Below, piece by piece: positions 34,763 through 42,979 of a stretch of 64,000 nucleotides of DNA (position 1 is its first letter; each line of letters opens with the position of its first letter). A model generated the notes under the pieces. The model was not told where the DNA came from and did no database searches. It was given only the letters and a program-made list of their open reading frames with translations. The stretch comes from Pontivivens insulae (GTDB lineage: Bacteria; Pseudomonadota; Alphaproteobacteria; Rhodobacterales; Rhodobacteraceae), in the NCBI RefSeq assembly GCF_900302495.1, contig NZ_OMKW01000004.1, positions 372,001 through 436,000 of the forward strand, read 5' to 3'. The translations under genes and the position numbers were made by a program.

Positions 34763-35358
34763 CGAATTGCCTGCAGGACGTCGGTTGCCACATCATCCAC
34801 GGATCTGTTTCCGTCGATCAGGCGGCATCTGTTGGGGAAATCGGCGGCCAGTGCCCGAAAGCCTGCGTGAAGGCGGTGTTGGAAAGAGGCGCCCATATCC
34901 TCGAACCGATCTTCGCCGGAGCGTCGGGCGAGGCCACGGGCCAGGGCTTCATCAGGGTCCATGTCGATGATGAGTGTCAGGTCAGGCTCCATCCCGATCA
35001 TCTGGGCATGCAGGGCATCAACGACCGCGCGCAGATCGCCACGGGTCGCACCCTGGTAGACCCGCGTGCTGTCAGCAAAACGGTCAGAGATCACGGTCTT
35101 ACCAGCTTCAAGGGCGGGCCGGATCGTCCGCTCCAAATGATCGCGACGCGCTGCGGTGAAGAGCAGGATTTCCGTCTCTGCCGACCAGCGGCCCGGATCG
35201 CCTTCGACCAAAAGCCTGCGGATTTCCTCCGCTCCCGCAGAGCCGCCCGGTTCGCGGGTGAGCACAATATCACGACCGGACTGTTCCAGATGCGTGGCCA
35301 GCCTGCGGGCCTGCGTTGACTTTCCTGAGCCGTCAATGCCCTCGAACGTGATGAACAT
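34759..35358 (-). CDS. tmk: Thymidylate kinase
   Basis: dTMP kinase of 199 residues, phosphorylating dTMP to dTDP for DNA synthesis. It has the P-loop FEGIDGSGKSTQA (about 5-17), the base-binding TREPGG block, and ISDRFADSTRVYQG. All match bacterial Tmk. It lies 6 bp after the D-Ala-D-Ala carboxypeptidase stop and overlaps holB by 4 bp, so it belongs to one transcription unit on the minus strand. Confidence 0.95.
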   Translation of the reverse strand: MFITFEGIDGSGKSTQARRLATHLEQSGRDIVLTREPGGSAGAEEIRRLLVEGDPGRWSAETEILLFTAARRDHLERTIRPALEAGKTVISDRFADSTRVYQGATRGDLRAVVDALHAQMIGMEPDLTLIIDMDPDEALARGLARRSGEDRFEDMGASFQHRLHAGFRALAADFPNRCRLIDGNRSVDDVATDVLQAIR

Positions 35359-35364
35359 GTCCGC

Positions 35365-36519
35365 TTAGTCAGAGCCGAATATGCTGCCAAGGGCGCGGCC
35401 TGCCATCATTCTGGCGGAAGTCATCACCCGTACCATCGCGCCACCCTCGGCCACATCGGCACCCGCGACGAGGGGTACGACGATGTCTCCAACATCTTCG
35501 GAGGTGGTGATGATCAGGTCGGCGATGTGATCGCCTGCTGCGATGGGCGCTTCAACCGGGCCGTCATAGGAGACGCGCGCAACAGCACCGTCGACCTGTC
35601 CGCGGGGAAGTGTCGCCATGACACTGTTTGCGGCGACGAGGGGCACGGTGTCGGTCTCGCCCAACCAGATTTCTGCCTGCGCGACCGTCTCGCCCGCATC
35701 GAAGAAGGTGACATTCTCGAATTCCCGAAAGGCCCAGCGGGTCAGACGTTCTGACTCGGTAGTCCGGGCGGATGAGCTGTCGAGCCCCGAAATCACGAAG
35801 ACGATGCGACGACCATCCTGTTCGGCTGAGCCGACAAGGCCGAAGCCTGCTTCCTCGGTATGACCGGTCTTCAGACCGTCACCACCGATCCCGGCCCCAA
35901 GAAGCGGGTTCCTGTTGGGCTGCGTGATGTCGTTCCAGGTGAATTCCTGTTCGGCGAAATAGGGATAGAACTCCCCAAACTCATCAATCATCCGGCGTCC
36001 GATAAAGACGAGGTCCCGGCCGCTCATCCTGTGATCGGGATGCGGCCAGCCGGTCGCATTGGCAAAGGTGGAATCCATCATCCCCAATTCACGGGCGCGG
36101 ATCGTCATGCGATCTGCAAAGGCCGTTTCTGACCCGGCAAGATGCTCGGCCACGACGATGCACGCATCATTGCCCGACAAGACCACGATACCCCTGATCA
36201 GATCTTCGACCGTGGGATCATGGCGGGTTTCAAGGAACATGGTGGAGCCGCCAAAACCGTGCGCGTTTTCGCTGACCGGAAAAACAGTGTCGAGGCCAAC
36301 GCGGCCGTCCTGCACCGCCTCAAACAGCATGTTGAGTGTCATCAGCTTTGACATCGAGGCAGGCGGGATCGGCGTGTCTGCGTTGCGTTCCAGCAGGACT
36401 GCGCCGGTGTCATAGTCCACGATCAGCGCGGTGGTCGCGGCCGTGTCGATGGTTTGCGCGCTGGCCGATGCCGCGCCAAGGGCGAGGGCAAAGGCGATGT
36501 GGCGAAAGGTATTGATCAT
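35365..36519 (-). CDS. dacC: D-alanyl-D-alanine carboxypeptidase (penicillin-binding protein 5/6 type)
   Basis: A 384-residue exported peptidoglycan-trimming enzyme. A signal peptide ends at ...SASA and the serine-protease-like motifs of class C PBPs are complete: SMSK at 55-58 (SxxK), SGN near 122 and KTG near 218. A C-terminal PBP5-type beta domain is present, with a final hydrophobic/amphipathic stretch (MMAGRALGSIFG) that anchors the protein to the membrane. ATG 36519 follows GGGAGAC. It is preceded by the RlpA-like lipoprotein and followed by tmk. Beta-lactams are the known inhibitors of the family. Confidence 0.92.
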   Translation of the reverse strand: MINTFRHIAFALALGAASASAQTIDTAATTALIVDYDTGAVLLERNADTPIPPASMSKLMTLNMLFEAVQDGRVGLDTVFPVSENAHGFGGSTMFLETRHDPTVEDLIRGIVVLSGNDACIVVAEHLAGSETAFADRMTIRARELGMMDSTFANATGWPHPDHRMSGRDLVFIGRRMIDEFGEFYPYFAEQEFTWNDITQPNRNPLLGAGIGGDGLKTGHTEEAGFGLVGSAEQDGRRIVFVISGLDSSSARTTESERLTRWAFREFENVTFFDAGETVAQAEIWLGETDTVPLVAANSVMATLPRGQVDGAVARVSYDGPVEAPIAAGDHIADLIITTSEDVGDIVVPLVAGADVAEGGAMVRVMTSARMMAGRALGSIFGSD

Positions 36520-36530
36520 GTCGTCTCCCG

Positions 36531-37400
36531 TCACTGGAGGGAAATAGCGATGGAATCCGAGAAGCCAAGCGCGCGCAGACGGTCGCGATAGGTCGCCAGC
36601 TCCTGGGTCGAGGCGGCTGGACCAACGACAACGCGCGTTAGTGAGCCTGCAGGGCGTCCAGAGGCGGGAAGACCCGCTTCGGTCAGGCGTGTGACGAGCG
36701 CTTCTGCATTCGCGGCGACGCCAAACATACCCACCTGCATGAAAGGCTGATCCGGTGCGTTCGGGGCCGCAGCGGGTTCCTGCGCCGGCTCAACCGCCTC
36801 GACAACGACGGGTGCGGGCGTCTCGGCCGGTTCGGCGGACGCATCAGCTTCAACCGGGGTGGAGGGATCAATTTCGGAAGGAGCTTCAACGGGCTCTGCC
36901 ACTGGCTCAACCACATCCTCTGCAACAGGTGCAACCGGGGCAGGAACGACCACTGCCTCCACCAGACCTTCCCGAACGGCGACGACGGAGACTTGCACGG
37001 GCACACCAGCAGGTACGTTGAGCGCAATCGCAGCTTCTGCGGAAAGCTGGAACGGTGGTCCGGGCAATGCGCGCTCACGGCGAAACAGTGCGGCGGACGT
37101 GACGATATTGTTTGACAGGTTGGTGATCTCCACCCGCTCGGCTGCGCTGACATCTGGATGAGCCACCCATGGGCCGCCAAGGGACGGGCGACCGTCCCAG
37201 ACGGCCATGTCACGCACGGCGAATATATCAGGGCGTTGTTCAAGTTGCGGTTCGAGACTGGTCACAGGTGTCGTGACGGTCGTATCTACGGGACCGTCCG
37301 CGCCGCTCGCCGTTGGCTCGGTGTTGGCCGTCTGCTCGCAGGCGGTGAGTACGAAAGTGGATGCCAGTATTGCGCCAAGCGCCTTTACGCGAACCGTCAT
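36531..37400 (-). CDS. RlpA-like lipoprotein with SPOR domain and degenerate barrel domain
   Basis: A 289-residue envelope lipoprotein. The signal peptide ends in a lipobox (LTAC, Cys21). Residues ~60-150 resemble the double-psi beta-barrel of RlpA (TNLSNN, FQLSAEAAIALNV and VPVQVSVVAV), but the DRGPF segment that carries the catalytic Asp in RlpA is replaced by RERALPGPPF. A Pro/Ala/Val/Glu-rich linker (~155-210) leads to a SPOR domain (~213-289) that would bind denuded septal glycan. It probably acts at the division site as a binding protein rather than a lytic transglycosylase. It is upstream of the PBP gene by 11 bp. Confidence 0.78.
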   Translation of the reverse strand: MTVRVKALGAILASTFVLTACEQTANTEPTASGADGPVDTTVTTPVTSLEPQLEQRPDIFAVRDMAVWDGRPSLGGPWVAHPDVSAAERVEITNLSNNIVTSAALFRRERALPGPPFQLSAEAAIALNVPAGVPVQVSVVAVREGLVEAVVVPAPVAPVAEDVVEPVAEPVEAPSEIDPSTPVEADASAEPAETPAPVVVEAVEPAQEPAAAPNAPDQPFMQVGMFGVAANAEALVTRLTEAGLPASGRPAGSLTRVVVGPAASTQELATYRDRLRALGFSDSIAISLQ

Positions 37401-37565
37401 GCTGCCTGTTCCCTCACGGTCAAAATCTTGTTGCTTTGCCTCATCGGGCGCCGCTCTGCCGTCAGCACCTCGTTTTGCGGCATGCTACAGCACCGCGCTT
37501 CGGGGGGAAAGCCTCACGCAGGCTCTGGACCTTCGGTGTGATTTTCCGTTAGGCGTGTGCAGGAC

Positions 37566-37655
<90 letters not shown>

Positions 37656-37701
37656 GCAAACCTAGTCTTTTCAGAATGAAGCGCGCCGTGAGGGCGGCTC
37701 G

Positions 37702-38346
37702 CTACCAGTCCACGTCGAATTTTCGGACGACTGCGCCGATTTGATCGTTGGTCAGGCCGATTGGGTTTTGGCCACGGGTGAGCAGGGCCAGCTTGGCCGT
37801 TTCCTCCAGCTCTTCCATGGCGAAGGTTGCGGCCCAGATGTCTTTGCCCGCAACCACCGGTCCATGGTTGGCCAGCAGCACGGCTGAGCGTTTGCCTGCA
37901 AGACCTCGCACCGCGTCGCCCATCGCGGGATCGCCCGGAACGAAGAAGGGCAGCAGCTTCACCTTGCCCACGCGCATCACTGCGTAGGCCGTTAGCGGCG
38001 GAATGGCGTGATCTGGATCGGTTTCGGGCAGCATCGACAAGGCGACCGAGTGGGTCGAGTGGAGGTGAACGACGGCCCCGGTGCCGGTTCGCGTTTCATA
38101 GAATGCCGAGTGAAGGGGCGTTTCCTTGGTCGGGCGATCCCCGGACAACAGGCGGAATTTTTCATCCAGATGGCTGATCCGCGCAGGATCAAGGAAGCCC
38201 ATCGGAACCCCGGTTGGCGTGACCAGCACGGACCCATCTGAAAGGCGCGCGGAAATATTGCCGGACGCGCCGCAGGTCAGCCCGCGGTCGAACATCGACT
38301 TTGCGAGCAGACAAATATCTTCGCGCAGCTTTGCCTGTTCACTCAC
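37702..38346 (-). CDS. otnC: 3-oxo-tetronate 4-phosphate decarboxylase (class II aldolase family)
   Basis: A 214-residue zinc enzyme of the class II aldolase/adducin family. Residues ~22-35 (TCGASGNISARL) bind the phosphate, and HLHSTHS (about 93-99) gives the metal histidines, with a third in ANHGPV. Next to OtnK this is assigned as OtnC, which decarboxylates 3-oxo-tetronate 4-phosphate to dihydroxyacetone phosphate. It starts with GTG at 38346, which overlaps the otnK stop (38343) by 4 bp. It is the last gene of the leftward catabolic operon. Other class II aldolases (fuculose-phosphate type) would look similar; the OtnK neighbour decides. Confidence 0.85.
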   Translation of the reverse strand: MSEQAKLREDICLLAKSMFDRGLTCGASGNISARLSDGSVLVTPTGVPMGFLDPARISHLDEKFRLLSGDRPTKETPLHSAFYETRTGTGAVVHLHSTHSVALSMLPETDPDHAIPPLTAYAVMRVGKVKLLPFFVPGDPAMGDAVRGLAGKRSAVLLANHGPVVAGKDIWAATFAMEELEETAKLALLTRGQNPIGLTNDQIGAVVRKFDVDW

Positions 38347-39563
38347 GCGCTTTGCTCCATCAACGACAGGGTGTCGGCAAAGAAGGTCTCGCCTCCGAAA
38401 TTGCCGGATTTCAGGGCGAGAGCGGTTTTTCCTGCACGCACGAGAGGTACGCCCGCGGCGGCGCGCGGGCCGATTGTGAGCGCTTCTGCCTTGAGGCCGG
38501 TCACAACCGCGCCGGACGTCTCGCCCCCGGCGACAACGAGGCGCGTCAGTCCGCGCGTAACTAGTTCAGTGGCCAAGCTGCTGAAGAAGCTCTCGATGGT
38601 CGCGGCAGCACGCTCCGTCCCGAATTCGGCCTGGGCCGCCCGCACGACATCCGGGTCGGCGGAGGAGTAGACCAGAGGGGCGGTGTCCTGTGACAGAACC
38701 CAAGCCGTTACATCATCCACAGTCGTGCTGCCGTCGAGCACCGTGCGCACGTCGATCTGCCTGTGCGGGGCTATGGCGAGATAGTGTTCGACCTGCGCAC
38801 GGGTTGCACGGCTACACGAACCGGACAGCACCACGCCGGGGCCTGTCACCGGCTCCCAAGTCGGTGGGCGTGAGGTCACATTGAAATTGACTGGCAGCCC
38901 GAGCGCGATCCCGGATCCGCCGCAGAGCAGCGGCATGCCCCGGGCTGCTGCCCCGATTTCCAGCAGATCATCATCCGTGATTGCATCGACGATATAATGC
39001 GCGTCTTCGCCCATTGCTTCGGCAAGCACGCTCGGGCCGCGCATCACCGTTGCGCGTGGCACATGTTGCACGGCACGTGCGGACTGTGCGGCGAGCACGC
39101 GACGCAGATCCGGGTCCGTCATTGGGGTGAGGGGGTGATCCTCCATCCCGCTTTCGTTGAGCAGGCGGTCCTGCACGAAAAGATGACCCTGATAGACGGA
39201 TCGTCCGTTTTCAGGGAAAGCGGGGCAGACCGGGACGCCCCGTGCTTGCAATCGGTCTGCCAAGGCGTCGAGCACCGGGCCGATATTGCCCTGTGGGGTG
39301 CTGTCAAAGGTCGAGCAGACCTTGAGCACGATCTGCTCGGCGCCTTGGCGCAACAGCCATTCGCATGCGGCCAGAGATGTCGCTATGGCGTCCGCGACGG
39401 GTGCAGTGCGGGATTTTAATGCGACAACGCCCGCGCCAAGGTCGGGATCGGAATCATCCGAAGGCACGCCGATGAATTGCGCCACGGACATGCCAGCCTC
39501 TGCCAGTGTCAGGGCGATGTCGGATGCGCCCGTGAAATCATCTGCGATGACGCCAATCTTCAT
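38343..39563 (-). CDS. otnK: 3-oxo-tetronate kinase (DUF1537 four-carbon acid sugar kinase)
   Basis: A 406-residue ATP-dependent kinase of the DUF1537 family. The N-terminal acid-sugar-binding domain starts with IGVIADDFTGASD (about 2-15), the family hallmark. The C-terminal nucleotide-binding domain has GGETSGAV and GVPLVRAG near the end. Family members phosphorylate threonate, 3-oxo-tetronates or related acids. With OtnC as its neighbour the predicted substrate is a 3-oxo-tetronate. It overlaps the lactonase-like gene by 4 bp upstream and otnC by 4 bp downstream. The exact stereochemistry is not predictable. Confidence 0.88.
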   Translation of the reverse strand: MKIGVIADDFTGASDIALTLAEAGMSVAQFIGVPSDDSDPDLGAGVVALKSRTAPVADAIATSLAACEWLLRQGAEQIVLKVCSTFDSTPQGNIGPVLDALADRLQARGVPVCPAFPENGRSVYQGHLFVQDRLLNESGMEDHPLTPMTDPDLRRVLAAQSARAVQHVPRATVMRGPSVLAEAMGEDAHYIVDAITDDDLLEIGAAARGMPLLCGGSGIALGLPVNFNVTSRPPTWEPVTGPGVVLSGSCSRATRAQVEHYLAIAPHRQIDVRTVLDGSTTVDDVTAWVLSQDTAPLVYSSADPDVVRAAQAEFGTERAAATIESFFSSLATELVTRGLTRLVVAGGETSGAVVTGLKAEALTIGPRAAAGVPLVRAGKTALALKSGNFGGETFFADTLSLMEQSA

Positions 39564-40357
39564 GTCTTTACCGCCTTTTGCGGCCCGGTATCGAGCCTGT
39601 GAATGTGGGATGCGAGATCGCTGGCGAAGTAGTCCCGCACCAGCGGGTCGTGACCGGGGACAATCAGGTCCGGGCGACTTGCGAGTCGTTCGAGCGTGTC
39701 GAACCCGTCAAGCATATTTTGCAAGTCGACCACGATCGGGAAGGGTTTGCGTGCGTGCAGGTTCTCGTAAAAATGTGCGGCATCGGAGGCCAGCACCATC
39801 CAGCCCGATTGTGTGCGGACCCGGACGCATTGCAGGCCACGGCTGTGACCGCCAATGCAGTGAACCGTGATGCCGTCGGCAATTTGAGCGTCGCCATCGT
39901 GAAATTGCACCTTGCCTGAATAGAGCCGTCTGATCGCCTCGCACACATGATCTGCGGTAAAGGGCATGCGCAGGGTGTCGTGGCACATGCACGGCCCTGT
40001 GGCATAGGCCATCTCTGCCGCTTGCAGATGCAGCGTCGCATTCGGAAAAAGATGCAGACCGCCCGCGTGGTCGTAGTGCAGGTGGGTGACGATGATCTGA
40101 TCGACATCCTCAGGCCGTATGCCGAATGGGGCCAGGGCCGCTACCGGATTGAGGCGAATGGGCCGCCCGCGCGCTGCGGCTTCCGTGTCGTCATAGCCGG
40201 TATCGACCAGAATGGTCTGATCCCCCTGACGCAGCACCCAGACATAATAGTCGATGTCATGGGGTGCATCATGGTTGTCGTCGAAAATGAAGCTGTCGGC
40301 GCGGGTTCTTTGGCCGCGTTCGGCATATTTGACGCTGTGGATTTGCCATTCGCTCAT
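39560..40357 (-). CDS. MBL-fold lactonase, N-acyl-homoserine-lactonase-like
   Basis: A 265-residue metallo-beta-lactamase-fold hydrolase resembling AiiA/AttM lactonases. Motifs are HLHYDHAGG (HxHxDH, about residues 92-100), GGHSRG (about 170), ASDAAH (about 191) and PGHDP near 235. Such enzymes open lactone rings. Inside an acid-sugar operon the likely job is hydrolysis of a sugar lactone (for example threono- or erythrono-lactone) rather than quorum quenching. It overlaps its neighbours by 4 bp on both sides. The AHL alternative cannot be excluded from sequence. Confidence 0.8.
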   Translation of the reverse strand: MSEWQIHSVKYAERGQRTRADSFIFDDNHDAPHDIDYYVWVLRQGDQTILVDTGYDDTEAAARGRPIRLNPVAALAPFGIRPEDVDQIIVTHLHYDHAGGLHLFPNATLHLQAAEMAYATGPCMCHDTLRMPFTADHVCEAIRRLYSGKVQFHDGDAQIADGITVHCIGGHSRGLQCVRVRTQSGWMVLASDAAHFYENLHARKPFPIVVDLQNMLDGFDTLERLASRPDLIVPGHDPLVRDYFASDLASHIHRLDTGPQKAVKT

Positions 40358-40644
40358 TGTACGACCTTCGAATAGGTGGAGACTGTCTTGGCCCGGATCA
40401 TCGGCGCCACGACCCTATCGAACGTCTTGAAATGAGCGCTGTCCAGATGCTCGGCAAAGGCGGCGGCATCTGAATAGAGCTCGTAGAGGAACACCTCTGC
40501 CGGGCGCGATGGATCTGTGCAGACGTCGAACTGGTGGCAGCCCGGTTCCTGAGCAAGTGATTGCCGCGCATTGGCTTGCATTGCGGGCAGGAACTCTTCC
40601 ATCCGTTCCTGCTCGATTTCGAATGTCACAACGACAGCGAACAT
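40354..40644 (-). CDS. ABM-domain protein (quinol-monooxygenase/LsrG-like)
   Basis: A 96-residue protein with the antibiotic-biosynthesis-monooxygenase fold, a small ferredoxin-like dimer. It has VVVTFEIEQERMEEF at the start, EPGCHQFDV in the middle and a FKTFDRV end. Relatives include quinol monooxygenases and LsrG, an isomerase/thiolysis-step protein acting on a phosphorylated diketone in AI-2 breakdown. In this catabolic operon an isomerase or tautomerase role on an oxo-acid intermediate seems more natural than quinol oxidation. It overlaps the lactonase gene by 4 bp and the tctA stop by 1 bp. Confidence 0.82.
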   Translation of the reverse strand: MFAVVVTFEIEQERMEEFLPAMQANARQSLAQEPGCHQFDVCTDPSRPAEVFLYELYSDAAAFAEHLDSAHFKTFDRVVAPMIRAKTVSTYSKVVQ

Positions 40645-42155
40645 CAGATGATCCTCCGGCGCAGATGCCCGAAGGCGCGTTTCACAACAGGTATCTGGCT
40701 CATGATAAGGGCCAGATTGAGCGCAAGCAGGATACTTGCGACCGGGCGTGAGGCAAAGACCATCAGGTCGCCGCCGGAAATCAGCAGGGATCGGCGGAAC
40801 GTCTCATCAAAGAGACCACCGAGGATCACACCGATCACGAGTGGGGCAATGGGGAACTTGAGCATGTTCAGAAAATACGCGACGAAGCCGACGCCGAGCA
40901 TCAGGTAGAGATCATTGATGCCACCCCCGACACTGAAGGACCCGATGGTGGTCAGGACCATCACGATCGGCAGGAAGACGACCTGCGGGATGCGCAGGAT
41001 CTTGATGAACACCCGTGCGGTGAACAGGCCCATGATGAACATGGTGAGCGACGCAAGCACCATGATCGCCACGACGCGCAGGATGATGGCAGGGTCGATC
41101 GTGGGACCGGGTATGATATTGTTGATCTTGAATGCGCCCATCAGTGCCGCCGCCGGTGGGGAGCCGGGGATGCCGAGCACAAGCAGCGGGATCAACGCCC
41201 CACCGATGCAGGCATTGTTGGCCGTCTCGGATGAGAGCAGGCCTTCGAGCGAGCCCTTGCCGAACTTCTCCCCCTCAGGACTGACGGTCTTTCCGACGCC
41301 GTAACTGACCCAACCGGCCACATCCTCACCCACGCCGGGCAGGGCGCCGACGCCGGTTCCGATCACGCCGGAACGGGTGATGGTCGGCAGGTAACGCTTG
41401 ACCGTCTTTGTGTTCGGAAGAATGCGTCCTTTGAGTTCTGTGACCTTACCCACATCCATATGGCGCATGCCCTCGATGATCTGCGGGACGGCGAATGCGC
41501 CCATCAGCACGGGCACGACCTGAAAGCCGCTCAGCATATAGGACCAGCCGAAGGTGTAGCGCGGTTCGCTGAGAAGCGGGTCGAGCCCGACCATCGCCAT
41601 GGCAAGCCCGATCAGCCCGGCAATCCAGCCTTTGACGACCAAATCCTCGGACATCAACGTGCCTGAGAGCAGGATACCGAACAGGGCGAGCAGCGCTTTT
41701 TCGGGGCTTGCGATGTTCTGGGACAGAAGCAACAGCGCCCAGACGAATACCAGAAGGGCAAGTGTGCCAATGAGCGTGCCGATGAAGCTGGCGGTGGTGG
41801 TCAGGCCCAGTGCCTCTCCCCCACGGCCCGCCTTTGCGAGCGGGTAGCCGTCCATCGCTGTCGCGGCACTGGCTGCCGTGCCCGGGATGTTGAGCAGGAT
41901 CGAAGGGTAGGAGCCTCCGTAAATGGCACCCACATAGGCGCCCAACAGGGCGATCAATGAATAGTCGAGGGGAACCTTGTTGCCGAAAAAGCCGGTCAGG
42001 ATGGTGACGGCGAGTGTCGCAGTCAGGCCCGGCAATGCGCCAAAGGTGATGCCGAGGAACACCGAAATGATCAGATAGATGTAGGTGAGTGGATCAGAGG
42101 CGAGCGCCCAGAACGCCCCGCCAAATCCTGACAATTGGGTGAGGATGAACTCCAT
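40644..42155 (-). CDS. tctA: Tripartite tricarboxylate transporter large permease (TctA)
   Basis: A 503-residue inner-membrane protein with about twelve helices and the TctA signatures GALPGLTATLAV near the N-terminus, GTAASAATAMDGYPLAKAGRGGEAL (in parts) and a matching GVGALPGVGEDVAGWVSYG block in the second half. It forms the sodium- or proton-coupled channel with TctB and receives substrate from TctC. Its start is 1 base after the tctB stop. As part of this operon it likely imports the acid sugar. The name is by family; citrate need not be the substrate. Confidence 0.92.
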   Translation of the reverse strand: MEFILTQLSGFGGAFWALASDPLTYIYLIISVFLGITFGALPGLTATLAVTILTGFFGNKVPLDYSLIALLGAYVGAIYGGSYPSILLNIPGTAASAATAMDGYPLAKAGRGGEALGLTTTASFIGTLIGTLALLVFVWALLLLSQNIASPEKALLALFGILLSGTLMSEDLVVKGWIAGLIGLAMAMVGLDPLLSEPRYTFGWSYMLSGFQVVPVLMGAFAVPQIIEGMRHMDVGKVTELKGRILPNTKTVKRYLPTITRSGVIGTGVGALPGVGEDVAGWVSYGVGKTVSPEGEKFGKGSLEGLLSSETANNACIGGALIPLLVLGIPGSPPAAALMGAFKINNIIPGPTIDPAIILRVVAIMVLASLTMFIMGLFTARVFIKILRIPQVVFLPIVMVLTTIGSFSVGGGINDLYLMLGVGFVAYFLNMLKFPIAPLVIGVILGGLFDETFRRSLLISGGDLMVFASRPVASILLALNLALIMSQIPVVKRAFGHLRRRII

Positions 42156-42156
42156 C

Positions 42157-42900
42157 TCACGACCTCCAGATCGGACGCAGGGTCACGTAATAGTGGTATT
42201 CGATTTGCTTGAAGAGGATGCCGCCGCGGTTGGGGACATTCTGGCGGAAGCCGAAGGCCATTGCGCAGACCAGCAGCACCGGTGCGATAAGCGCGATAAC
42301 GGGGACCGCTTTCAGGACGCGGTCACCGCGCGCATTCAGCACGACAACAGCCGTCATGATCGCCCACATCGCCAGCGTGATGATGTCATCATCATGGGCG
42401 CCCCATTCAGACTGCGACAGGTGCATGACGAGCGCATAGAGCCCGCAGACCGCGACCGCGGCGGCGGACAGGATCATGCGTTCCGGCAATCCTTTGTGAA
42501 ATCCAAAGGTAAGCGCGGTGATCAGCAACCCGCTGCACGCGATGAAGTCAACGCGGGGCACAAGTCCTGCGACATAGAAAAACAGGATCACGCCGATTGT
42601 GGTGAAGCGCAGAGCCTCTGCCTGATCCCAGCCGATCCCCACGGCGCTCAGCGCGCGGGCCGCGCCACCGTCACGGATCGCGATGATCAGCAGGACGATG
42701 GAAAGGATCAGGAGGGCGCTGAAGATGCCCAGGGGAACGATCGCTGCGGAATTGTACCAGGATGCCGTGCTGACGCCGGCGCGGTTGTCACCGAAAAGCG
42801 GGATGTCAAATGTCCGCCAAAGGAAAAAGACCGATACGGCCAGCAAAACGAGGGCGCCCCAGAAGTCGCGGGCGCGCAATATCTCTTTATCTTCCATCAT
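42157..42900 (-). CDS. tctB: Tripartite tricarboxylate transporter small permease (TctB)
   Basis: A 247-residue membrane protein with four or more hydrophobic helices, longer than many TctB proteins (about 150-170) because of a middle segment of ~70 residues. The N-terminus DFWGALVLLAVSVFFLWRTF matches the family start. It lies between tctC and tctA, which is the usual position. The 79-bp gap upstream of it contains an 11-bp hairpin. Identification depends as much on position as on sequence, because TctB is poorly conserved. Confidence 0.85.
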   Translation of the reverse strand: MMEDKEILRARDFWGALVLLAVSVFFLWRTFDIPLFGDNRAGVSTASWYNSAAIVPLGIFSALLILSIVLLIIAIRDGGAARALSAVGIGWDQAEALRFTTIGVILFFYVAGLVPRVDFIACSGLLITALTFGFHKGLPERMILSAAAVAVCGLYALVMHLSQSEWGAHDDDIITLAMWAIMTAVVVLNARGDRVLKAVPVIALIAPVLLVCAMAFGFRQNVPNRGGILFKQIEYHYYVTLRPIWRS

Positions 42901-42924
42901 CTGTCCCGATCCGGAGGGTGATGA

Positions 42925-42955
42925 AAGAGCGCGGGACTGGCCCTCCCGCGCTCTT
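42925..42955 (-). terminator. Hairpin between tctC and tctB
   Basis: AAGAGCGCGGG (42925-42935) and CCCGCGCTCTT (42945-42955) form a perfect 11-bp stem with a 9-base loop. It stands 25 bp downstream of the tctC stop in the direction of transcription. It probably protects the abundant binding-protein mRNA or gives partial termination. Confidence 0.6.
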
Positions 42956-42979
42956 CACTCTTTGCCTTATGGGAGGCGC

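Noticed and set aside
39560-40357. Quorum-quenching lactonase as primary call
   Set aside because: The motifs fit, but no quorum-sensing genes are near and the gene is embedded by 4-bp overlaps in a sugar-acid operon, so a sugar lactone is the better guess.
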